Shown here piece after piece: positions 6,148-11,187 of a stretch of DNA of 11,187 nucleotides. This DNA comes from Campylobacteraceae bacterium. GTDB lineage: Bacteria > Campylobacterota > Campylobacteria > Campylobacterales > Sulfurovaceae. The translations under genes and the position numbers were made by a program. The stretch is taken from assembly GCA_027023145.1 (NCBI GenBank), contig JALVWV010000164.1:1-11187 (forward strand), in the 5' to 3' direction. Each line of letters opens with the position of its first letter. The stretch's first letter is position 1. Below the pieces are notes generated by a model. It did no database searches, was not told the DNA's origin, and worked only from the letters and a program-made list of their open reading frames with translations.

Positions 6148-6317
6148 GGAAGCGGAGACTTCAGTCCCGCCCAACGTTCAAAGAACATGGCGCCTCTCTT
6201 GGTGAGGCTGAAGCCTTCACTTCCAAGAAAACACCCACCCCGGAAGCGGAGACTTCAGTCCCGCCAAAAGGTTACATAACATAGCAATCTCAGGGTGAGG
6301 CTGAAGCCTTCACTTCC
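6148..6317. repeat. Two tandem REP-like palindromes
   Basis: The gap 6113-6486 is mainly filled by two palindromes 94 bp apart: arms 6148-6171 with 6201-6224, and 6242-6265 with 6294-6317. The two left arms are identical over 24 bp, and so are the two right arms. Within each palindrome the arms differ at six positions, all transitions. Each arm contains its own small hairpin (GACT-TC-AGTC; AGGCT-GA-AGCCT), as in BIME-type pairs of REP sequences. Loops (28-29 nt) are related but diverged. No REP-associated transposase is present in the window. Confidence 0.8.
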
Positions 6318-6321
6318 AGAT

Positions 6322-6338
6322 AAATCGCGTTGCGATTT
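6322..6338. terminator. Short hairpin, possible weak terminator after the NFACT gene
   Basis: AAATCGC (6322-6328) pairs with GCGATTT (6332-6338) around GTT, and the stem runs into TTTT. It is 210 nt after the NFACT stop and AT-rich at the base, so a terminator role is only possible. From 6340 to 6440 I see nothing else recognisable. Confidence 0.3.
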
Positions 6339-6452
6339 TGGTGTGCTGCTGCAGACCACGCGACCTGACAATTTCAAATATAACCCACCCATCACACATA
6401 CCTACCTCCTCATAACCGGCTGAAGTCAACCCTACCAATTGCCTCTTTATGC

Positions 6453-6458
6453 TATAAT
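6453..6458 (+). promoter_or_regulatory. -10 box of the cdsA-dxr transcript
   Basis: TATAAT sits in TTTATGCTATAATAC, an extended -10 with a preceding T-rich stretch. Transcription is expected near 6465, 22 nt before the cdsA ATG. This argues against a start for cdsA at the upstream ATG (6439). Confidence 0.7.
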
Positions 6459-6486
6459 ACACCCAAAATCTAAACAGGATTCCCCC

Positions 6487-7251
6487 ATGGCAAACTCTTC
6501 CGAACACTCCGCCCGCGTCCAAACTGCTGCGATTCTTCTCGCGGCCGTATTGGTCGTGGGATGGCTGGATATCCCTTTTATCACTTGGCTCTTTCTAGGG
6601 GTGGCATTTGGGATTGCCTTCAGCGAAGCGATGACTTTGCTCAAAGTCAGTGAGCTCACCCCGTACCTCTTCGGGGCAGCGATCTGGATCGTGGCGGGGT
6701 TTTATCCCCAGCCTACCGACCTCGTGACACTGGGGCTGCTGGTGTTTGCTGCGATCCTTGCCTATCAACGACGGCTAGAAGTACGGGCATTTCTGCCGCT
6801 GCTCTATCCTGCTCTAGGGATGGTCTATCTCTGGGCACTCTACCGCGAGTACGGGATGATTGCCCTGCTGTGGATGCTCCTCGTCGTTGCCTTAACCGAC
6901 ATCGGTGCCTACTACACTGGCAAAAACTTTGGCAAGACCCCTTTCTCCCCCACCTCCCCCAACAAAACCCTCGAAGGGGTTGTCGGAGGGGTGATTGCCG
7001 GGACGATCGCTGGAACGATTCTTGCCTCGGGCTGGATGGAGATCGGCTTTTTTGCTCCACTCTTCATCAGCCTTATTGCTGCTACATTCTCTATCTTTGG
7101 CGATCTGTTTGAGAGCTACCTCAAGCGCGAAGCTGGGGTCAAAGACAGCGGAACACTCCTGCCGGGTCATGGGGGCGTACTCGATCGGATCGACGGGTAT
7201 CTGTTTGCTGCACCGGTGCTGTATATTTTGCTCCATCTGACAGGAAACTGA
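6487..7251 (+). CDS. cdsA: Phosphatidate cytidylyltransferase (CDP-diglyceride synthase)
   Basis: The product has 254 residues and is an integral inner-membrane enzyme that makes CDP-diacylglycerol from phosphatidate and CTP, the branch point of phospholipid synthesis. About seven or eight hydrophobic segments are visible (for example 13-29, 31-46, 60-72, 79-92, 103-119, 124-140, 163-180, 188-205). The family signature near the C-terminus is complete: SYLKREAGVKD (210-220), PGHGGVLDRID (226-236), then a last membrane segment. An earlier motif, LTDIGAYYTGKNFGK and SPNKTLEG, also fits. The ATG at 6487 has AGGA 7 nt upstream and lies just after the -10 box; the longer frame from 6439 would start upstream of transcription. 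It is followed after 1 nt by dxr, an arrangement common in Campylobacterota. Confidence 0.95.
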   Translation: MANSSEHSARVQTAAILLAAVLVVGWLDIPFITWLFLGVAFGIAFSEAMTLLKVSELTPYLFGAAIWIVAGFYPQPTDLVTLGLLVFAAILAYQRRLEVRAFLPLLYPALGMVYLWALYREYGMIALLWMLLVVALTDIGAYYTGKNFGKTPFSPTSPNKTLEGVVGGVIAGTIAGTILASGWMEIGFFAPLFISLIAATFSIFGDLFESYLKREAGVKDSGTLLPGHGGVLDRIDGYLFAAPVLYILLHLTGN

Positions 7252-7252
7252 T

Positions 7253-8341
7253 ATGACACCCTCTTCCATCGTTCTCCTCGGATCAACTGGCTCGATCGGG
7301 GTCAACACTCTCATCATCGCCGAGCGATACCACCTCCCCATCGAAGCCCTCGTTGCCGGCTCCAACATCGATCTGCTCAACGAACAAATCGCCACCCACC
7401 GCCCCCAATACGTCGCCATCGCCCACGAGCGAGACCGTCACCGTGTCCAGCATGAGAATATTTTTGTCGGCGAAGAGGGGATCCTCGAACTCCTTGAGCG
7501 TAGCAGCAGCCCCACGGTGGTCAATGCCCTCGTCGGGTATGCCGGGATGCGTCCTACCCTCAAAGCGATTGAGCTGGGTCGCCATGTCGCCCTGGCCAAT
7601 AAAGAGTCCCTCGTCGTCGCCGGGGAATTCATCGACACTTCCCATATCACCCCTATCGATAGCGAACATTTCGGCCTGTGGTATCTGCTCAATGACCGCC
7701 CCATCTCGCGCCTGGTCATCACCGCCAGCGGCGGCGCCTTCCGTGACTGGGAGATCGACACGATGAAAGATGCCACCTTTGCCGATGCCCTCAAACACCC
7801 CAACTGGTCGATGGGCAACAAAATCACCATCGACTCGGCTACCATGACCAACAAAATCTTTGAGCTGCTGGAGGCCAAATGGCTCTTTGGCACGGCCAAC
7901 GTCGATGCGGTGATCGAGAAAAAGTCAATCATCCATGCCCTCATTGAGTTCGTCGACGGCTCCACAACCGCCCATTTTGCCGGAGTCGATATGAAACTTC
8001 CTATCGCCTTTGCCCTCTTTGGACGCGTGGAAGAGCCAATCCTCCCTCCCACAGACCTGCTGGGTATCGGCGCCCTTGAGTTTCGCCCCATCGAAGCCGA
8101 CCGATATCCCATCTGGAACCTCAAAGACGACATCCTCACCCACCCCCACCGGGGCGCCGTCCTCAACGCCGCCAACGAAGTAGCGATCCAAGCCTTTGAG
8201 CGGGAAGAGTGCACCTTTTTTGGAATGAGTGATATGGTGCTGGATGCGTATCGAAAATTTGAGGATGTCCATCCGGCTTCAATTGAAGAGATTATGGCGA
8301 TTGACGGTGAGGTCAGGAAGTATGTGGAGATTAGGAATTAG
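7253..8341 (+). CDS. dxr: 1-deoxy-D-xylulose 5-phosphate reductoisomerase
   Basis: The product has 362 residues, the short form seen in Campylobacterota. It converts DXP to MEP with NADPH, the first committed step of the MEP isoprenoid pathway, and is the fosmidomycin target. The NADPH-binding GSTGSIG is at 10-16, and ANKESLVVAG at 115-124. Metal ligands are Asp136 and Glu138 in PIDSEH, and Glu204 in NKIFELLEAKW. Substrate loop residues ITASGGAF (156-163) and HPNWSMG (182-188) are present, as is KITIDSATMTNK. The ATG is 1 nt after the cdsA stop, with AGGA 7 nt upstream. The last three residues and the TAG stop are written in a TCCTAAT-type heptamer array (read here as ATTAGGA), so the natural C-terminus may have been altered by the repeat. 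Confidence 0.96.
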   Translation: MTPSSIVLLGSTGSIGVNTLIIAERYHLPIEALVAGSNIDLLNEQIATHRPQYVAIAHERDRHRVQHENIFVGEEGILELLERSSSPTVVNALVGYAGMRPTLKAIELGRHVALANKESLVVAGEFIDTSHITPIDSEHFGLWYLLNDRPISRLVITASGGAFRDWEIDTMKDATFADALKHPNWSMGNKITIDSATMTNKIFELLEAKWLFGTANVDAVIEKKSIIHALIEFVDGSTTAHFAGVDMKLPIAFALFGRVEEPILPPTDLLGIGALEFRPIEADRYPIWNLKDDILTHPHRGAVLNAANEVAIQAFEREECTFFGMSDMVLDAYRKFEDVHPASIEEIMAIDGEVRKYVEIRN

Positions 8342-8357
8342 GAATGAGGGATTAGGA
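8330..8357. repeat. Heptamer array 4 x ATTAGGA overlapping the dxr stop codon
   Basis: The units are ATTAGGA, ATTAGGA, ATGAGGG, ATTAGGA, the reverse complement of the TCCTAAT type at 1322-1349. The dxr TAG (8339-8341) lies in the second unit. It forms the left border of the repeat-filled gap before the hydrolase gene. Confidence 0.88.
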
Positions 8358-8388
8358 ATTGATGGTATGGTTTTTTTGTGTCGCGTAG

Positions 8389-8406
8389 GGTGTGCAATAG
8401 CACACC
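8389..8406. repeat. Perfect hairpin in the dxr-hydrolase gap
   Basis: GGTGTGC (8389-8395) pairs with GCACACC (8400-8406) around AATA. In reverse orientation it lies between array 8330-8357 and the outside, mirroring the hairpin-then-array order of the composite elements. It is followed by AAAATCTA rather than a T-run, so it is not a convincing terminator. Confidence 0.6.
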
Positions 8407-8446
8407 AAAATCTATCCTTCATCTTCAAATCGTCCACCAATAAAAT

Positions 8447-8534
<88 letters not shown>

Positions 8535-8537
8535 CAA

Positions 8538-8566
8538 GATGAGGATTTTCAATGAAAATCCTCATC
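8538..8566 (+). promoter_or_regulatory. Inverted repeat covering the ribosome binding site and start of the hydrolase gene
   Basis: GATGAGGATTTTCA (8538-8551) is the exact reverse complement of TGAAAATCCTCATC (8553-8566), with only A8552 between them. The ATG is 8552-8554. The Shine-Dalgarno GAGG (8541-8544) pairs with CCTC in codons 3-4. In mRNA this would hide both the ribosome binding site and the start codon. Confidence 0.75.
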
Positions 8567-9091
8567 CTCCACGGCTGGGGCGGCAGCGACTATCCCCATT
8601 GGCAGGCACATCTGGCGATGGAAGCAGCCAAGCGCTACGGCACAGTGAGTTTCCCCCTGATCCAACACCCTCATTTCCCGAGCCTGGGTCGCTGGCGGCG
8701 GGAGGTGCTGGGACATTTGACCGATTTCCGTCCCGATACCGTCGTGTGCCACTCGCTGGCCAATACCCTCTGGCTCCACCTTGCTGCCGGAGAACTTGAA
8801 CCGGTCAAACGACTCTACATGGTCGCACCTCCGAGCCTGAACACTGTTATCGAAGGGCTGGATGACTTTTATCCCACGCCGCTTCCCGAGCATTTGTACG
8901 CCCAAGAAACTCACCTCATCGTCTCAGACAATGACCCCCACATTACACTCCCCGAAGCCACCGAACTGGCCAAACATTTCGACGCACCCCTGACGATCCT
9001 CGAAGATGCCGGACACATCAATACCGCGAGCGGGTATGGGAAATGGGAGTGGATTGAAAACAAGATTTTAGGAGATAAAAGGCATGTCTAA
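8552..9091 (+). CDS. RBBP9/YdeN family alpha/beta hydrolase
   Basis: The product has 179 residues, the normal size for the RBBP9/YdeN family of small serine hydrolases. An N-terminal strand leads to HGWGGSDYPHWQ (7-18), the oxyanion loop typical of this family. The nucleophile elbow is VVCHSLAN with Ser68, a Cys replacing the usual Gly before His. Asp128 in SDNDPHI is the likely acid, and His155 in DAGHINTASGYGKW the base. The triad is therefore complete, but the substrate is unknown; cytosolic location is expected because no signal peptide is present. The start is at the centre of a 14-bp inverted repeat that would block translation unless opened. It follows dxr by 210 nt of repeats, and its TAA stop is immediately followed by a TTTTTCA array. 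Confidence 0.9.
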   Translation: MKILILHGWGGSDYPHWQAHLAMEAAKRYGTVSFPLIQHPHFPSLGRWRREVLGHLTDFRPDTVVCHSLANTLWLHLAAGELEPVKRLYMVAPPSLNTVIEGLDDFYPTPLPEHLYAQETHLIVSDNDPHITLPEATELAKHFDAPLTILEDAGHINTASGYGKWEWIENKILGDKRHV

Positions 9092-9119
9092 TTTTTCATT
9101 TTTCATTTTTCATTTTTCA
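9092..9119. repeat. Heptamer array 4 x TTTTTCA
   Basis: Four exact units begin at the base after the hydrolase TAA (9089-9091). The gap from here to 9241 contains a further hairpin element and ends in another four-unit array. Confidence 0.9.
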
Positions 9120-9152
9120 TCCAAAATACATCTACCAACACATCAACATTGT

Positions 9153-9241
<89 letters not shown>

Positions 9242-9269
9242 GAATCATCGAGGAGAACCTCGATGATTC
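9242..9269 (+). promoter_or_regulatory. Inverted repeat covering the ribosome binding site and start of tsaD
   Basis: GAATCATCGAGG (9242-9253) is the exact reverse complement of CCTCGATGATTC (9258-9269), with the loop AGAA. The tsaD ATG (9263-9265) is in the right arm. The Shine-Dalgarno AGGAG (9251-9255) spans the stem and loop, 7 nt before the ATG. Confidence 0.75.
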
Positions 9270-10276
9270 TCTCCATCGAATCCAGCTGCGACGACAGCGC
9301 TTTGGCTATCACTCGCATCGCCGACCACACCCTCCTCCACCACACCAAGATCACACAGGAGGCCGAACATGCCCACTACGGCGGGGTTGTCCCTGAGCTG
9401 GCCAGCCGCCTCCATGCCACGGCACTCCCCCGTCTCCTCGAGGGCGCCAAACCGTGGCTGGGTCAACTCAAGGCGGTCGCCATCACCACCCAACCCGGTC
9501 TGGCAGTCACCCTCAACGAAGGGCTCATGATGGCCAAGACGATTGCCGTCATAAACCGCCTCCCCCTCATTCCGGTACACCACCTTAAGGGGCATATTTA
9601 CTCTCTTTTTATCGACAAACCCACCCGCTTGCCATTGTTGGTCATCCTCATTTCCGGAGGGCATACGATGGTGCTACGAGTTCAGGCGATCGACGATATG
9701 GAGATTTTGGCGACCAGCATGGATGACAGCGTAGGGGAGAGCTTTGATAAGACCGCCAAGATGATGGGGCTGGGCTATCCCGGTGGGCCGATCATCGAGA
9801 AACTGGCTCGCGAAGGGGATGAAGATCGCTTCGACCTTCCGATTCCGTTGCGCAATTCTCCGCTGATTGCTTTCTCGCTCTCCGGGCTCAAAAACGCCGT
9901 GCGGCTGACGATCGAGAAACTCGGAGGTGCCGAAAACATGACACACCAAGATCAATGCGACCTTGCCGCCTCGTTTCAAAAGGCCGTCCGAGGCCATCTC
10001 CTCCAAAAAACCCGCAAACTCTTCACCACTGAAACCATCCCCGATGTTGCCCTCGTTGGAGGAGCCAGCGCCAATCTCTACCTCCGTGAAGCCATCAATA
10101 GCCTCTGTCAGCAGTTTGGCAAAACCCTCCACGTCGCCCCGCTGGAGTACTGCGCTGACAACGCCGCCATGATCGGTCGCTACGGGATCGATGCCTACCA
10201 TGCCGGACGCTTCGAGGACCCCTACGATGTCACCATTACCCCCAACCGAAAGTTGCAACAAGGGGGGAGATTATAG
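9263..10276 (+). CDS. tsaD: tRNA N6-threonylcarbamoyladenosine transferase (Kae1/TsaD family)
   Basis: The product has 337 residues, the usual length. With TsaB and TsaE it transfers the threonylcarbamoyl group from TC-AMP to A37 of ANN-decoding tRNAs in the cytosol. The ASKHA-fold opening SIESSCDDSALA (4-15) is present, then HYGGVVPELASRLH (38-51). Metal ligands are His107 and His111 in HHLKGH, and Asp299 in YCADNAAMIGRYG. ISGGHTMV (130-137), SMDDSVGESFDKTAKMMGL (152-170) and GGASANLYLR (266-275) complete the family pattern. tsaB and tsaE are not in the window. The start codon is fixed by AGGAG 7 nt upstream but lies inside a 12-bp perfect stem. TsaD is usually essential, so the stem must open in vivo or be tolerated. 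Confidence 0.96.
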   Translation: MILSIESSCDDSALAITRIADHTLLHHTKITQEAEHAHYGGVVPELASRLHATALPRLLEGAKPWLGQLKAVAITTQPGLAVTLNEGLMMAKTIAVINRLPLIPVHHLKGHIYSLFIDKPTRLPLLVILISGGHTMVLRVQAIDDMEILATSMDDSVGESFDKTAKMMGLGYPGGPIIEKLAREGDEDRFDLPIPLRNSPLIAFSLSGLKNAVRLTIEKLGGAENMTHQDQCDLAASFQKAVRGHLLQKTRKLFTTETIPDVALVGGASANLYLREAINSLCQQFGKTLHVAPLEYCADNAAMIGRYGIDAYHAGRFEDPYDVTITPNRKLQQGGRL

Positions 10277-10280
10277 GGGC

Positions 10281-10385
10281 TGGGGCTTCAGCCCCACCAA
10301 ACGTGACTGAATTCGCATCCCCGGATAAAAGCGTTGCCAAGTAACACCTACTGAAACTCCTAATTCCTCATCCCTAATCCCTCAT
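10281..10385 (+). repeat. Composite element (two hairpins plus 4 x YCCTMAT), copy 4
   Basis: It starts 4 nt after the tsaD stop. Hairpin 1 is TGGGGCT (10281-10287) with AGCCCCA (10290-10296). Hairpin 2 is degenerate, GCGTTGC (10331-10337) with GTAACAC (10341-10347). Four heptamers of YCCTMAT type follow at 10358-10385. Hairpin 1 could hinder read-through from tsaD, but it lacks a T-run. Confidence 0.78.
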
Positions 10386-10421
10386 TCAAGCCCACTTAGC
10401 CCGCAAAAAGCCATTTTTCGC

Positions 10422-10427
10422 TAAAAT
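10422..10427 (+). promoter_or_regulatory. Probable -10 box of gyrB
   Basis: TAAAAT follows ATTTTTCGC, the T-rich approach typical of Campylobacterota promoters. Transcription is expected near 10434, giving a leader of about 45 nt. The box overlaps the right arm of an imperfect inverted repeat, TTAGC...AAAAA with TTTTT.GCTAA (10396-10424). Confidence 0.5.
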
Positions 10428-10478
10428 AGCTACCAAAATACGGAGAGCATCTCTTTTCTTCACATACGGAGCAAACAC

Positions 10479-11187
10479 ATGGCTGAATACGGCGCTGGCA
10501 ACATCAAAGTTCTCAAAGGTCTCGAAGCGGTACGTAAACGCCCGGGGATGTACATCGGAGACACCTCGGTCAAAGGACTTCACCACCTCGTCTACGAAGT
10601 AGTGGACAACTCCATCGACGAAGCGATGGCTGGCTACTGCGACACCATCAAAGTCACCCTTACCAAAGAGGGCTCAGCGATTGTCGAAGACAACGGTCGA
10701 GGTATCCCCGTCGCCGAGCACCCAACTGAAAAAATCTCGGCTGCGACCGTCGTCCTGACCGTCCTGCACGCCGGAGGAAAATTCGATAAAGACACCTACA
10801 AAGTCTCTGGCGGACTTCACGGCGTCGGGGTCTCCGTCGTCAATGCCCTCTCGTCTCGGCTCAACCTCACCATTATGCGCGACAAGGCGATTTACGAGCA
10901 GTCGTTTGAACAGGGGATCCCTGTCGCACCCCTCGAGATCACTGGGAAAAGTCGCAAAAGGGGGACACGGATCGAGTTTTGGCCCGATCCTGAGATCTTC
11001 AAGGAAGGCGTCGTCTTCCAAAAAGAGATCCTCACCAAACGTTTCAAAGAATTGGCGTATCTTAACCCCAGGATCAAGATTGAATTCTATGATGAGCGTG
11101 ACGATACCAAAGAGACCTTCCATTTCGAAGGGGGACTCAAGCAGTTTGTTGAAGATTTGAATACCCGGGAGCCGCTCAGTGAAGCTC
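10479..11187 (+). CDS. gyrB: DNA gyrase subunit B, N-terminal part (runs off the right edge)
   Basis: The frame is open from ATG at 10479 to the window end, giving 236 residues of a protein usually near 770-800. Gyrase introduces negative supercoils with ATP. The GHKL ATP-binding site is complete: EVVDNSIDEA (40-49) with the catalytic Glu and the Mg-binding Asn, EDNGRGIPV (70-78), HAGGKFD (97-103), and the lid loop SGGLHGVGVSVVNALS (110-125). The opening AVRKRPGMYIGDTS is a strong GyrB mark. The family split from ParE is decided by overall likeness and lineage, since Campylobacterota generally have only gyrase. GGAG lies 7 nt before the ATG. The gene starts 202 nt after tsaD, behind a composite repeat element and its own promoter. 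Confidence 0.96.
   Translation, partial: MAEYGAGNIKVLKGLEAVRKRPGMYIGDTSVKGLHHLVYEVVDNSIDEAMAGYCDTIKVTLTKEGSAIVEDNGRGIPVAEHPTEKISAATVVLTVLHAGGKFDKDTYKVSGGLHGVGVSVVNALSSRLNLTIMRDKAIYEQSFEQGIPVAPLEITGKSRKRGTRIEFWPDPEIFKEGVVFQKEILTKRFKELAYLNPRIKIEFYDERDDTKETFHFEGGLKQFVEDLNTREPLSEA

Noticed and set aside
6439..6486. Upstream ATG for cdsA adding 16 residues
   Set aside because: It lies before the -10 box at 6453-6458 and has no good ribosome binding site, while ATG 6487 has AGGA at the right distance.
8389..8406. Hairpin after dxr as a terminator
   Set aside because: The stem is followed by AAAA on the plus strand. A T-run would only serve the minus strand, where no gene ends.
10281..10296. Hairpin after tsaD as a rho-independent terminator
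   Set aside because: There is no T-run after the stem, and the same hairpin type occurs in places where no transcript ends.

Overview
The window looks like chromosomal DNA of a moderate-GC Campylobacterota (formerly Epsilonproteobacteria), probably an environmental relative of Sulfurimonas, Sulfuricurvum or Sulfurovum rather than a pathogen. This is inferred from the gene set (HacA-type leuC, short NFACT protein, cdsA-dxr-tsaD cluster, gyrB), from TATAAT -10 boxes preceded by T-rich tracts with no clear -35, and from secreted proteins rich in the bacterial N-glycosylation sequon D/E-X-N-X-S/T. The genus cannot be fixed from sequence alone.

Layout. (1) 1-2281, minus strand: three secreted DUF11-type proteins, read in the order 2281->1352, 1224->721, 348->left edge. 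The first and last are paralogues. (2) 2347-4024, minus strand: leuC followed by a hotdog-fold thioesterase with an 8-nt overlap. (3) 4221-6112, plus strand: a Uma2 (DUF820) nuclease-fold gene overlapping an NFACT/RqcH-like gene by 4 nt. (4) 6487-10276, plus strand: cdsA, dxr, an RBBP9/YdeN-type alpha/beta hydrolase and tsaD. (5) 10479 to the right edge: the 5' third of gyrB. No rRNA, tRNA, CRISPR array, transposase or cas gene was seen.

The unusual part is the DNA between the genes. Most gaps hold tandem heptanucleotide repeats, and nearly every array has exactly four 7-bp units (28 bp), although the unit differs: YGTTAMG (or its complement), TCCTAAT, ATTCACT, TTTTTCA and CTACCCA. I count 16 arrays, 15 clearly four units long and one with a degenerate fourth unit. 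The YGTTAMG arrays are arms of palindromes, [4 heptamers]-[21-22 nt partly conserved loop]-[4 inverted heptamers], at 370-559, 639-716 and 4083-4159. The other arrays mostly end composite elements made of a GGGACTnnAGTCCC hairpin, a GCATTGCnnnGCAATGC hairpin and the array. These elements fill gaps from stop codon to next start, and one array lies inside the NFACT coding sequence. Where an ATTCACT array runs into a gene start (hydrolase, tsaD), a perfect 12-14 bp inverted repeat follows that spans the Shine-Dalgarno sequence and start codon. The arrays resemble the heptanucleotide STRR repeats of heterocystous cyanobacteria, but the fixed copy number and the attached inverted repeats suggest a defined mobile or structural element rather than simple slippage.

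The core genes serve leucine synthesis (leuC), phospholipid synthesis (cdsA), MEP isoprenoid synthesis (dxr), tRNA t6A modification (tsaD), rescue of stalled ribosomes (NFACT) and DNA topology (gyrB). They are ordinary, and the repeats are the feature most worth following up.
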